A stretch of DNA of 64,000 bases from Streptacidiphilus jiangxiensis (lineage in GTDB: Bacteria > Actinomycetota > Actinomycetes > Streptomycetales > Streptomycetaceae): positions 1 to 64,000 of the forward strand of contig NZ_FOAZ01000032.1 in the NCBI RefSeq assembly GCF_900109465.1. The letters run 5' to 3'. Shown in pieces: positions 45,029 through 56,103 of this stretch; the stretch's first letter is position 1; every line of letters starts with the position of its first letter. The notes beneath the pieces were generated by a model that did not search any database, was not told the DNA's origin, and saw nothing but the letters and a program-made list of their open reading frames with translations. Both the position numbers and the translations under genes were made by a program.

Positions 45029-45538
45029 TCAGACGTGGTCCCACGCCTCTTGCGGCAGCATGTGATACACGTCGTCCATCGCCTCGGCCGGCAGGAAGAC
45101 CGGTCGCGTGAGCAGACGGTCGCCCGCCCGCTGCACGCACAGCACCACGCCGAGCGTGTTCGAACCGGCTTGTGCCCCGGGCAGATAGACGACATCCGTG
45201 CCGAGTCCCCGGTTTTCAGCGCGTTCGAACAGCCAGGCCTCCAGCTCCGAGGGAACCCGGCCGACCAGAGGCATCCCGTCCACCTGCACCTGCGGTCCCC
45301 GCAATGCATCGACCGAGACTGCCCACAACCGGTCAGCCTCGTCATAGTGGATCTCGAGGCCCACTTCCTCGGGATAGATACGGAATGCCGTCCCCGACTC
45401 AAGGCCGGGGACACACCCTTCGAGCGCGGCAGACACCTCGGCCGACGTCATTCCGAACCGCAACGGGCCCACGCTCTCAAACGGATCCAAGATCCACGAC
45501 AGTCGTTCACTGTCCGGCAAGACGTCCCGCAACCTCAT
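45029..45538 (-). CDS. Hypothetical protein
   Basis: A 169-residue acidic protein. It has PFESVGPLRFGMTSAEVSAA near 23-42, a pattern seen in small proteins that pair with toxins or in uncharacterised actinobacterial families, but I cannot name it. ATG at 45538 gives the compact protein; the open frame extends 53 codons upstream through an inverted repeat and is unlikely to be translated there. Terminator at 44943. Confidence 0.6.
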   Translation of the reverse strand: MRLRDVLPDSERLSWILDPFESVGPLRFGMTSAEVSAALEGCVPGLESGTAFRIYPEEVGLEIHYDEADRLWAVSVDALRGPQVQVDGMPLVGRVPSELEAWLFERAENRGLGTDVVYLPGAQAGSNTLGVVLCVQRAGDRLLTRPVFLPAEAMDDVYHMLPQEAWDHV

Positions 45539-45555
45539 AGGGCCCAGCCTATGAC

Positions 45556-45627
45556 GAGCTGTCCGGCCGTGATTCAAGCTTCCCGGCTCCGCACCGGCGC
45601 ACAGGCGAGTGATCGGCCGGACAGCTC
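45556..45627. repeat. Long-spaced 14-bp inverted repeat
   Basis: GAGCTGTCCGGCCG at 45556-45569 and its exact complement at 45614-45627, 44 nt apart, starting 18 bp upstream of the gene at 45029-45538. Could be a 5' leader hairpin, regulator site or remnant of an element end. Confidence 0.6.
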
Positions 45628-45640
45628 CTAAGGGCCCGCG

Positions 45641-45727
45641 GAGAGGGAGGACCAGTGGGGCGCGACTCCGGCATGTCACTGCGCCGGGCTGTGACACCCC
45701 GCGAAAGCCGAAGCAGCGCCTGGTCCC
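45641..45727 (+). ncRNA. Possible degraded cobalamin-riboswitch-like segment
   Basis: Contains GCGACTCCGGC, then GTCACTGCGCCGGGCTGTGAC, which recalls the GGUGcgAcUCCGGC...CCCGCCACUGUGA core of cobalamin riboswitches, closed by GGACCAG (45649-45655) pairing with CTGGTCC (45720-45726) and TGTCAC/GTGACA. No gene on the plus strand follows. Low confidence without covariance scoring. Confidence 0.25.
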
Positions 45728-45792
45728 CCGCGTCTTGGTGAACCGCTTCCGCGCGGTCGGCAGTCATCCACCGCTGGGCGTGCGCGGGCACG

Positions 45793-46872
45793 TCACGCGC
45801 GGGCGTACTGGTCGAGCTTGGGGAGGTCGTGGCCGAGCGTGGTGGCCGCGTGGCGGGCCCAGTACGGGTTGCGGAGCAGCTCGCGGCCCAGGAGGACCGC
45901 GTCGGCATCGCCGGAGGCGAGGATCTGCTCGGCCTGGTGCGGGTCGGTGATGAGGCCGACGGCCGCGGTGGCGAGGCCGGCCTCGTTGCGGACCCGGGCC
46001 GCGAAGGGGACCTGGTAGTCGGGCTCGACCGGGATGCGGGCGTCCGGGACGTTGCCGCCCGTGGAGACGTCGACCAGGTCCACGCCCCGGGCCTGCAGCT
46101 CCTTGGCCAGCAGAACGGTGTCGTCGGCCGTCCAGCCGCCCTCGTCCAACCAGTCCGTGGCCGAGACGCGGAAGAAGACCGGCAGCTCGTCCGGCCACAC
46201 CGCGCGAACCGCCTCGGTGACCTCCAGCGCGAACCGCATCCGGTTCTGCAACGAGCCGCCGTAGGCGTCGACGCGGTGGTTGGAGGCCGGGGAGAGGAAC
46301 TCGTGCACGAGGTAGCCGTGCGCGCCGTGGATCTCCGGGACCTGGAAGCCCGCCGCGAGGGCCCGCTCGGCCGCGTCCGCGAACTGCCGCACGATCACGG
46401 CGATCTGATCGACGCTCAGCTCCGACGGCGCCGTCATCGCGCCGAAGGCGCGGTCGCTCGGGCCCACCGTCCGCCAGGCCAGCGGGTGGCCGGAGGGCAG
46501 CGAGCCGCCCGGCACGTCCCACGGACGGAACGACGAGGCCTTGCGCCCCGCGTGCGCGAGCTGGATGCCGGGGACGGTGCCCAGCTCGCGCAGGAACGCG
46601 GTGATCCGACCGAACGCGTCGCGCTGACGGTCGTTCCACAGGCCCAGGTCCCAGGGGCTGATCCGACCCTCGGGCGCCACGGCGGTGGCCTCGGTGAGGA
46701 TCAGGCCCGTGCCGCCGGCCGCCCGGGAGGCCAGGTGCTGGAAGTGCCACTCCCCCGGTGCGCCGGTGTCGGGCCCCTCGGCCGGTGCCGAGTACTGGCA
46801 CATCGGCGCCATCCAGACCCGGTTGGGTAGGGTGACGTCACGCAGGGCGAGGGGCTCGAACAGCAGGCTCAT
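45793..46872 (-). CDS. Old-yellow-enzyme-type NAD(P)H:flavin oxidoreductase (YqjM/XenA class)
   Basis: A 359-residue FMN-dependent ene reductase. It opens LFEPLALRDVTLPNRVWMAP, has MCQYSA (the class III Cys), IQLAHAGRKAS, EIHGAHGYLVHEFLSP with the His-Asn/His substrate pair region, and LGRELLRNPYW near the C-terminus. It reduces activated C=C bonds. It lies 43 bp downstream of the alcohol dehydrogenase gene on the same strand, probably one operon. Its last 83 bp are duplicated at 41463. Confidence 0.94.
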   Translation of the reverse strand: MSLLFEPLALRDVTLPNRVWMAPMCQYSAPAEGPDTGAPGEWHFQHLASRAAGGTGLILTEATAVAPEGRISPWDLGLWNDRQRDAFGRITAFLRELGTVPGIQLAHAGRKASSFRPWDVPGGSLPSGHPLAWRTVGPSDRAFGAMTAPSELSVDQIAVIVRQFADAAERALAAGFQVPEIHGAHGYLVHEFLSPASNHRVDAYGGSLQNRMRFALEVTEAVRAVWPDELPVFFRVSATDWLDEGGWTADDTVLLAKELQARGVDLVDVSTGGNVPDARIPVEPDYQVPFAARVRNEAGLATAAVGLITDPHQAEQILASGDADAVLLGRELLRNPYWARHAATTLGHDLPKLDQYARA

Positions 46873-46915
46873 CGGGGGAAGTGCTCCTGAACGTGGTGGG
46901 TGGGCCGCCGGATCG

Positions 46916-47968
46916 TCAGATCGTGGCGGTGTCGATCACGAATCGGTAGCGGACGTCGCTGGCGAGAACGCGGTCGTAGGCCTCGTTGACCTGGTCCGCG
47001 CGAATCACCTCGATCTCCGCTCCGATGCCGTGCTCCGCGCAGAAGTCCAACATCTCCTGCGTCTCGGGGATTCCGCCGATCATGGAACCCGCCAGGGTCT
47101 TGTTCCCGCCGATGAGGGAGAAGACCGCGACCGGCACCGGCACCGGCGGGGCGCCGACCTGGACCATGGCACCCGTGGGCTTGAGCAGCGCCAGGTAGGC
47201 GTTGAGGTCGATCTCCGCCGAGACGGTGTTGACGATCAGGTCGAAGGTCCCGGCCAGCTGCTCGAAGGTGGCCGGGTCACTGGTGGCGAAGTAGTGGTCC
47301 GCGCCCAGCTTGAGGCCCTCCTCCTTCTTGCGCAGCGACTGCGAGAGCACCGTCACCTCGGCGCCCTTGGCGTGGGCGATCTTGACGCCCATGTGGCCGA
47401 GACCACCCAGGCCCACGACGGCGACCTTCTTGCCCGGGCCGGCGCCGAAGCGGGCGAGCGGGGAGTAGGTGGTGATGCCCGCGCACAGCAGCGGCGCGGC
47501 GGCGTCCAGCGGGATGCCCTCGGGGATCTTGAGCGCGAAGCGCTCGGTCACCACGACCTGCTTGGCGTAGCCGCCGTAGGTCGGCTCACCGTCGCGGCCG
47601 GTGTCGTTGTAGGTGCCGGTGGCACCACCGGGGCCGGTGCAGAACTGCTCGAAACCGGCGGTGCACTGCTCGCACGCGCCGCAGGAGTCGACCAGACAGC
47701 CGACACCGACGCGGTCGCCGACCTGGTGGCGGGTCACGGCCGAGCCGACCTCGGCGACGGTGCCGGCGATCTCGTGGCCGGGGACCATCGGGAAGATCGC
47801 CGGGCCCCACTCCTCGTTGACCTGGTGGATGTCGGAGTGGCAGATACCGGCGTAGGCGATGTCGATGAGGATGTCGTGCGGGCCGAGCTCGCGGCGCGGC
47901 ACGGTGGTGCGCTCCAGCGGGGCCTTCGCGGCCGGGGCGGCATACGCGGGGATCGTGCTCGTAGTCAT
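46916..47968 (-). CDS. Zinc-dependent NAD(P) alcohol dehydrogenase (YahK/cinnamyl-alcohol type)
   Basis: A 350-residue MDR enzyme. Catalytic zinc Cys/His in GICHSD and GHE; structural zinc cysteines in [15 protein letters not shown]; cofactor motif [15 protein letters not shown] at 47968 is the natural start; upstream in-frame codons lie in the shared promoter. It acts on aldehydes/alcohols, possibly with the OYE reductase in unsaturated aldehyde detoxification. It reads away from the XRE regulator at 48070. Confidence 0.94.
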   Translation of the reverse strand: MTTSTIPAYAAPAAKAPLERTTVPRRELGPHDILIDIAYAGICHSDIHQVNEEWGPAIFPMVPGHEIAGTVAEVGSAVTRHQVGDRVGVGCLVDSCGACEQCTAGFEQFCTGPGGATGTYNDTGRDGEPTYGGYAKQVVVTERFALKIPEGIPLDAAAPLLCAGITTYSPLARFGAGPGKKVAVVGLGGLGHMGVKIAHAKGAEVTVLSQSLRKKEEGLKLGADHYFATSDPATFEQLAGTFDLIVNTVSAEIDLNAYLALLKPTGAMVQVGAPPVPVPVAVFSLIGGNKTLAGSMIGGIPETQEMLDFCAEHGIGAEIEVIRADQVNEAYDRVLASDVRYRFVIDTATI

Positions 47969-48026
47969 GGTGACCAGCGTGCCGGGTGAGCGAGGGTGCA
48001 GCCAGCCCCTCGTTGAACGTACGCCT

Positions 48027-48053
48027 GGTGTTCCTACCACTGGGAGGAACACC
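48027..48053. promoter_or_regulatory. Operator between alcohol dehydrogenase and XRE regulator
   Basis: GGTGTTCCT at 48027-48035 and its exact complement AGGAACACC at 48045-48053, in the 101-bp divergent gap. It lies 17 nt before the regulator start, so the regulator is the likely binder. Confidence 0.6.
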
Positions 48054-48069
48054 CTCATACTTGGCAGAC

Positions 48070-48987
48070 ATGAGCTCCTCCGAACCGTCCCCCCTCGATC
48101 CGCTCGACCCGCGCAACGAGCTGAGCGAGTTCCTGCGGACCCGCCGCGCCCGACTGCAGCCGGAGGACGTGGGCCTGCCGTACTTCGGCGCCCGCCGCCG
48201 GGTGCCGGGCCTGCGCCGGGAGGAGCTGGCTCAGCTGGCCGGGGTGAGCGCCGCCTACTACACGCGGCTGGAGCAGGGCAACGCGCGCAACGTGTCGGCG
48301 GCGGTGCTGGAGGCGATCGCGGACGCGTTGCGCCTGGACCGTGCCGAACGCGAGCACCTGGACCACCTGGCCAAGCCCGCGCCGCGCCGCGGTCGCGCGG
48401 TTCCGCCGCGCCCGCAGCGGGTGCGCCCGCAGCTGCAGCACCTGCTGGACGCGATGGACTCCGTCCCCGCGTACGTGCTGGGCCGCCGCTGCGACATCCT
48501 CGCCTGGAACCGGCTGGCCTGTGCGCTCCTCGGCGATTTCGCGGCGCTGCCGCCGGAGCAGCGGAACATGGCGTGGCTGGTCTTCATGGAGCCGGCCACC
48601 CGCGAGCTGTACGACGACTGGGAGGGCAAGGCCCGCGACATGGTCGCGGGCCTGCGGATGCACGCGGGCCGCTCCCCCGACGACCCGCGGCTGGCCGCGC
48701 TGATCGGCGAGCTGTCGGTCAAGAGCCCCGAGTTCCGCCAGTGGTGGGCCGCGCACGACGTGCGGGGGACGGGCCCGTGCACCAAGGAGCTGCACCACCC
48801 CGTGGTCGGCCGCCTCACCCTCGCCAACGAGTCGATGGTGCTGCCCGCCGATCCCGACCAGCTCCTGGTGACCTACGCCGCGGAGCCCGGCTCCGCCTCG
48901 GCCGAGGCGCTGCGACTGCTGGCGAGCTGGACCGCCGAGGTGGCGCAGTCCGCGGCGACTGCGGAGGCGTCGGACAACAGGGCATAG
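48070..48987 (+). CDS. XRE-family regulator with MmyB-like ligand domain
   Basis: A 305-residue regulator common in actinomycetes. The helix-turn-helix (about 40-72) reads [22 protein letters not shown]; the C-terminal MmyB-like domain (about 110-285) has [15 protein letters not shown] and [10 protein letters not shown]. Such proteins typically repress a divergent oxidoreductase gene, here the alcohol dehydrogenase. Confidence 0.92.
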   Translation: MSSSEPSPLDPLDPRNELSEFLRTRRARLQPEDVGLPYFGARRRVPGLRREELAQLAGVSAAYYTRLEQGNARNVSAAVLEAIADALRLDRAEREHLDHLAKPAPRRGRAVPPRPQRVRPQLQHLLDAMDSVPAYVLGRRCDILAWNRLACALLGDFAALPPEQRNMAWLVFMEPATRELYDDWEGKARDMVAGLRMHAGRSPDDPRLAALIGELSVKSPEFRQWWAAHDVRGTGPCTKELHHPVVGRLTLANESMVLPADPDQLLVTYAAEPGSASAEALRLLASWTAEVAQSAATAEASDNRA

Positions 48988-49089
48988 GGGCGCGGCCCCC
49001 CTGCCGAAGGACCTGGAACGGGGTGTTAACTAGGCCCGAAGCGTGGGCAAGTCCTCCATGTCCCGCTCGACAGTTAGGACGGTCCCGGC

Positions 49090-49317
49090 ATGCATCAGCA
49101 GCTGACTCCCCTGCACGCGCTCGCGCTGTACACGCTGCTCACCGTCGCGGGCCTGTGGACGCTGATGGGCGTGCGCGCCGTATGGCTGGCCACGTTCCGG
49201 CCGTGGGCGGTCGGCAGCAGCGGGATCGGACTGCACCCGCTGGAGCAGGTCTCGCTCTCCCGCGCGGAGCGCCGGGCGTTCGTCGCGATAGCGAACGAGC
49301 TGAACGCCGCGCGCTGA
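49090..49317 (+). CDS. Small membrane-associated protein
   Basis: 75 residues with one hydrophobic helix (about 8-35, ALALYTLLTVAGLWTLMGV) and a basic, amphipathic tail (SLSRAERRAFVAIANEL). No family recognised. Codon bias is normal and the start is ATG, but the ribosome-binding site is weak (GGACGG). Confidence 0.5.
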   Translation: MHQQLTPLHALALYTLLTVAGLWTLMGVRAVWLATFRPWAVGSSGIGLHPLEQVSLSRAERRAFVAIANELNAAR

Positions 49318-49441
49318 CCGGGCCACGACCTCCGGACCCCCCGTGTCACAGGCACCGACCTCGTCTCCGCGCTGAACGAGCACCAACGGGGCCGACCCGC
49401 CCGGTGCCGAACCCGGCTGTCTGCAGCGGGCACCGACTTCC

Positions 49442-50482
49442 TTACCGGTTCCTCTCGTCGTGGGCGGCGAGGATCGCTGCTTCCTTGTCCGGGGAGAGGA
49501 AGGGCGTCCAGGTGCCGACTTGGCGGTAGTCCTCGAAGGCCTCCGACTCGCCGCCCGGGGTGAAGAGCCAGGCGGCCGTCTCGTGGACGGAGGTCGCGAG
49601 GGGGCGGCAGCGCAGGCCTGCGGCGAGGGCCTTGGCGCAGGAGGCGTCCCAGGTGGCGACGAACTCCTCCCGGCCTGCCGGGAGCCAGAGGGGGACCTCT
49701 GTCCAGGGTTCGACGTCGTGGTCGACGAAGAGGCTGTCGTCGACGTAGGTGAGCTCGGCCCGCGCTCCGGTCGCGGCGACGCATGCGGCCAGGTAGTCGC
49801 CCCAGGTGCCGTTGTCGGGGGCGCCGGGCAGGAGGTAGTCCTCGACGGCGTCGCGCGGGGCTCCCGCGAGGAGGTCGAGGCCGAACGCCGCGAGGTCGCG
49901 CACGTCGATGAGGCGCAGGGCGCGGTCGGCGGTGCCGGGCACGGCCATGCGGCCTCCCCGCGCGGCGCGGCGCAGCCAGGCCGTGGTGCGCCGGGCGCGG
50001 TCGTGGGGGCCGACGATCATGCCGGGCTGCAGCACGACGACGCGGCCGGGGAACGCGGCGCGGACCGCCTGCTCGCAGCCGTCCTTGAGCCAGCCGTAGT
50101 CACCCTCTCCCGGGCCGGCGTCGGCCCGACCGCCGTGCCGGCGGGAGGACTCGTCGGTGGGCAGGGCCGGGTAGTCGGGGTAGACGTTGATCGTCGACAC
50201 GAACAGGTAGGCGTCCGCGCTCTGCGCGAGCGCGGCGGCGGAGCGGGCGACCTCGGTCGGGACGTAGCCGCAGACGTCGACGACGGCGTCGTAGGGGCCG
50301 GCGGCGGCGAGCGCGGCGAGGTCCGCCTCGTCGGTGCGGTCACCGCGCAGCGAGCGGACGCCTGCGGGATCGTCCTGGGTCCGGCCGCGGTTGAAGACGG
50401 TCACCTCCCAGCCCCGGCGCACGCCCTCCTCGGCGAAGGCCCGTCCGACGAACACCGATCCACCGATCACGAGAAGTCTCAT
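49442..50482 (-). CDS. NAD-dependent epimerase/reductase (extended SDR)
   Basis: A 346-residue Rossmann protein. Cofactor motif VIGGSVFVG at 5-13 (variant GGxxFxG as in plant CSP41/isoflavone-reductase-like SDRs), FVSTINVYPDYP with the active-site Ser/Tyr region, and LRLIDVRDLAAFGLDLL. ATG at 50482; the longer open frame adds an Arg-rich run without family likeness. Substrate unknown. Confidence 0.88.
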   Translation of the reverse strand: MRLLVIGGSVFVGRAFAEEGVRRGWEVTVFNRGRTQDDPAGVRSLRGDRTDEADLAALAAAGPYDAVVDVCGYVPTEVARSAAALAQSADAYLFVSTINVYPDYPALPTDESSRRHGGRADAGPGEGDYGWLKDGCEQAVRAAFPGRVVVLQPGMIVGPHDRARRTTAWLRRAARGGRMAVPGTADRALRLIDVRDLAAFGLDLLAGAPRDAVEDYLLPGAPDNGTWGDYLAACVAATGARAELTYVDDSLFVDHDVEPWTEVPLWLPAGREEFVATWDASCAKALAAGLRCRPLATSVHETAAWLFTPGGESEAFEDYRQVGTWTPFLSPDKEAAILAAHDERNR

Positions 50483-50632
50483 GAGCAGGAGTCTGCGCAC
50501 CGGACGGCCCGCCGGAACCCGGATGCGCGCTGGGCGAACGAGTTGCGCGGACGGCGAACGGCCGCGCGCCACGTCTGCTCGGACGGCGAAGTCGTGGCGT
50601 GCGCGCTTCGGCGGCCGTCCTGCCGCGGCACG

Positions 50633-50680
50633 GATCGCGTCGGCGATCGCGTCGGCGATCCCGTCGGCGATCCCGTCGGC
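50633..50680. repeat. Four tandem 12-bp repeats
   Basis: GATCGCGTCGGC twice, then GATCCCGTCGGC twice, in the 244-bp gap between two leftward genes. Slipped-strand origin is likely; no spacers, so not CRISPR. Confidence 0.75.
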
Positions 50681-50726
50681 GCGGGTGCGGCGGCCGGTCC
50701 AGGTGGCGAGGTGGGACTTCTCGGGC

Positions 50727-51509
50727 TCAGCCGAACTGGAGGGAGCGCTTGGACAGGCCCATCCAGAAGCCGTCGATCACGCTGCGCCCGCTGCCCAACT
50801 CGTTCTCGGACGCGCCGAGGGTGACGAAGAGCGGGGCGAAGTGCTCGGTGCGCGGGTGGACGAGGTGGCCGGCCGGTGCCTTGTGCTCGAAGTCGAGGAG
50901 GGCGTCGATGTCCTGGGCCTCCAGGGCGCGGCGGCCCCAGTCGTCGAACTCGGTCATGATCGAGTGGACGCTGCCGTCCTGCGTGAGCGCCCGCAGATTG
51001 TGGGTGAAGAAGCCGCTGCCGACGATGAGAACGCCCTCGTCGCGCAGGGGTGCGAGCTTGCGGCCGATCTTCATCAGCTCGGTGGGATCGAGGGTGGGCA
51101 GGGAGATCTGGAGCACGGGCACGTCCGCGTCGGGGTACATCTCGACGAGCGGGACGTAGGCACCGTGGTCGAGGCCGCGGTCCGGGATGTCCTGGACGGG
51201 CGTGCCGGCGCCACGCAGCAGCTTGCGCACGGAGTCGGCGAGCCCGGGCGCGCCGGGGGCCGCGTAGGTGACCTCGTAGTAGTGCTGCGGGAAGCCCCAG
51301 AAGTCGTAGACCAGCGGCAGGGTCGTGGTCGCGCCGAGCGCCAGCGGCGCCTCCTCCCAGTGGGCGGAGACCATGAGGACGGCCGTGGGCTTGGGCAGGT
51401 CGGCCGCCCAGTGCGCGAGCTGGCTGGTCCACAGGGCGTCGTCGGCGAGGGGCGGGGCACCGTGGCCCAGGTAGAGGGCGGGCATCCGCGCTGCCGTGGG
51501 GGTGGTCAT
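50727..51509 (-). CDS. Class III extradiol ring-cleavage dioxygenase (LigB/DODA family)
   Basis: A 260-residue metal enzyme. Metal-binding His are seen in YLGHGAPPL, SAHWE and the motif DHGAYVPL, with HFAPL near the end. Family members cleave catechols or DOPA, or act as aromatic ring-opening enzymes. ATG at 51509 follows GAGGAAG. A large inverted repeat lies 20 bp upstream and probably controls it. Confidence 0.92.
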   Translation of the reverse strand: MTTPTAARMPALYLGHGAPPLADDALWTSQLAHWAADLPKPTAVLMVSAHWEEAPLALGATTTLPLVYDFWGFPQHYYEVTYAAPGAPGLADSVRKLLRGAGTPVQDIPDRGLDHGAYVPLVEMYPDADVPVLQISLPTLDPTELMKIGRKLAPLRDEGVLIVGSGFFTHNLRALTQDGSVHSIMTEFDDWGRRALEAQDIDALLDFEHKAPAGHLVHPRTEHFAPLFVTLGASENELGSGRSVIDGFWMGLSKRSLQFG

Positions 51510-51528
51510 GGCTTCCTCGTTCCACTGG

Positions 51529-51574
51529 TTCAAATCTGAACTACCTTGAGAGTAGCCCCACGTTCAGATTTGAA
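51529..51574. promoter_or_regulatory. Paired operator upstream of the LigB-type dioxygenase
   Basis: TTCAAATCTGAAC at 51529-51541 and its exact complement at 51562-51574; each arm is itself nearly palindromic (TTCA-AATC-TGAA). Between them is CTAC...GTAG. MarR- or HxlR-type dimers would fit; no such regulator gene is adjacent. The AT-rich stretch is striking in 72% GC DNA. Confidence 0.7.
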
Positions 51575-51838
51575 CAACATATGCCGCGACGCACCGCGGC
51601 GACCGGTCGGGTCTGCCCCCCGCGCAGACCCGACCGCTCACCGCGCGTCGCTGGTGACTCCAGCTTCGCCCCCCGCCGCGGGTCCACGCCACGGCGCAGA
51701 CCTGGCGTTCGTCTGGCGTTTCGGGGCAACCGCGCCATAAGGTCAGCGACTGGACGCCTCGGGTCCGCTTCTGCCGCGACCAGCGGCACCGAGCGGCGAC
51801 GAGCGCGAAGGGCACGAAGGACTCGAGGGACAGGGGCC

Positions 51839-54708
<2,870 letters not shown>

Positions 54709-54721
<13 letters not shown>

Positions 54722-55119
54722 TCCACCGCCGGCTGCGCGGCGACGCGACGCCGGGCGTCGTCCCAGGAGATCGGCAGCTCGCCGACCGGGACCTCCCAGA
54801 AGGTGAAGACGGACTCGCGCATGGTGGGGTGCAGCTCGCGCATGATCGTCCGGTGCGGTTCGGCGGCCGCGAACGCGTTCAGCTGCTCACGACCCTCCCA
54901 TGCCGAGAGGGTCCAGAAGGTGCGCCGCAGCGGCTGGGCCACCAGGGAGGCGCCGAGGGCTCCGCGCGCCTGACGCAGCTGCTTCCAGGCGGCGAGGGAG
55001 CGGAGGAAGAAGCGCGGCACGTCGCGCAGGGTGCGGACCTCGAAGCGGGAGGCCATCACGAGCGCGGTGGCGGTGCCGGGGGCGGGCTGATTCGGGGTCG
55101 TCCAAGGGATGGTGGGCAT
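54709..55119 (-). CDS. Small monooxygenase-like / DUF3291-type protein
   Basis: A 136-residue protein with a dimeric alpha-beta barrel look: TALVMASRFEVRTLRDVPRF at the start and RTFWTLSAWEGREQLNAFAA in the middle, as in spheroidene monooxygenase-like and antibiotic-monooxygenase-fold proteins. ATG at 55119 with GGAAGG upstream. It is divergent from the MerR gene and its 3' end overlaps the STAND gene by 13 bp. Confidence 0.75.
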
Positions 55120-55152
55120 GGCCGTGCCTTCCTGGATCCGCGTCAACACATC

Positions 55153-55191
55153 GGATAGTTCCACTATCCATGATAGACAGTAGAACTATCC
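55153..55191. promoter_or_regulatory. MerR-type operator between the monooxygenase-like gene and merR
   Basis: GGATAGTTC at 55153-55161 and its exact complement at 55183-55191, with GATAGT-TCC-ACTATC nested inside the left half. AT-rich, 25 nt before the MerR start; fits autoregulation and control of the divergent gene. Confidence 0.6.
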
Positions 55192-55216
55192 ATAGGCGAG
55201 CGGAAAGCGAATCAGG

Positions 55217-55846
55217 ATGCGGATCTCGGAACTCAGCCGTCGGAGCGGGGTCTCCGTGCCCACGATCAAGTACTACATCCGCGAGGAGTTGCTCCCAGCG
55301 GGCCGGCTCACCTCTCCGAACCAGGCCGACTACGACGAACAGCACCTGCGCCGCCTGCGGCTGATCCGCGCGCTGATCGGCGTGCGTGGCCTCTCCGTGG
55401 ACGCGACGCGGCAGGTGCTGGGCGCGCTCGCGGAGCAGCAGGCCAGCCCGCACCTCGTCCTGGGCCTGGCTCTCGGCGTCATCCCGCCCGCCGAGGGCGA
55501 GGGCACGGCGGCGGAGGCGCCGACGGAGCAGGACGGCGCGGTCGACGCGCTGGTCCGGGAGCTCGGCTGGCAGGTCTACGAGGGCTCTCCCGCGCGCGCC
55601 GAGCTGGCCAGGACCATGGCCGGCCTGCGGGAGTTCGGCGTCGCGCTGGACTGGACCGGCCTGCTCCCCTACGCACGACTGGCGGAGCAGACGGCCCGTC
55701 TCGACCTGGACGCGCTGGAGGGCGCGCCCGATCCGCTGGAGATGGCCGAGCGCGCCGTCGTGCTGACGACCCTGCTGGAACCGGCCCTGATGGCGCTGCG
55801 CAGGCTCGCCCAGGAGGACGAGTCCGCCCGGCGCCACGGCGGCTGA
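55217..55846 (+). CDS. MerR-family transcriptional regulator
   Basis: A 209-residue regulator. The winged helix-turn-helix fills residues 1-70 (MRISELSRRSGVSVPTIKYYIREELL, LRLIRALIGVRGLSV). The C-terminal part (about 95-200) is helical with LDWTGLLPYARLAEQ and no cysteine pair, so it senses an organic signal rather than metal. Probable target is the divergent gene at 54709. Confidence 0.92.
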   Translation: MRISELSRRSGVSVPTIKYYIREELLPAGRLTSPNQADYDEQHLRRLRLIRALIGVRGLSVDATRQVLGALAEQQASPHLVLGLALGVIPPAEGEGTAAEAPTEQDGAVDALVRELGWQVYEGSPARAELARTMAGLREFGVALDWTGLLPYARLAEQTARLDLDALEGAPDPLEMAERAVVLTTLLEPALMALRRLAQEDESARRHGG

Positions 55847-56103
55847 CGCCGCGCCCGGCCGTGACGGGCGCGCCTGGCGTGGCCACAGGGGGCGCGAGGC
55901 TCTGCTGATCTGCGGCTCCTCCCCCGCCTTGGGCCGGGAGATGCCCCCTGACTGGGAGCGAGAAGCCACCCTGGGCGCGACAAGCAACCCTGCGTGGTGA
56001 GTCGCTCAGCGAGCGGGGCCATCCGCACGCCGGTGGAGGCTCGCGCAGTTCCTCGGGCCCCTGACGCCTGCAACCGGCTGATCGCCGCCCGCGCAGGAAG
56101 CGG

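Noticed and set aside
50633-50680. Possible CRISPR array
   Set aside because: Units are 12 bp, contiguous and without spacers; a simple tandem repeat.
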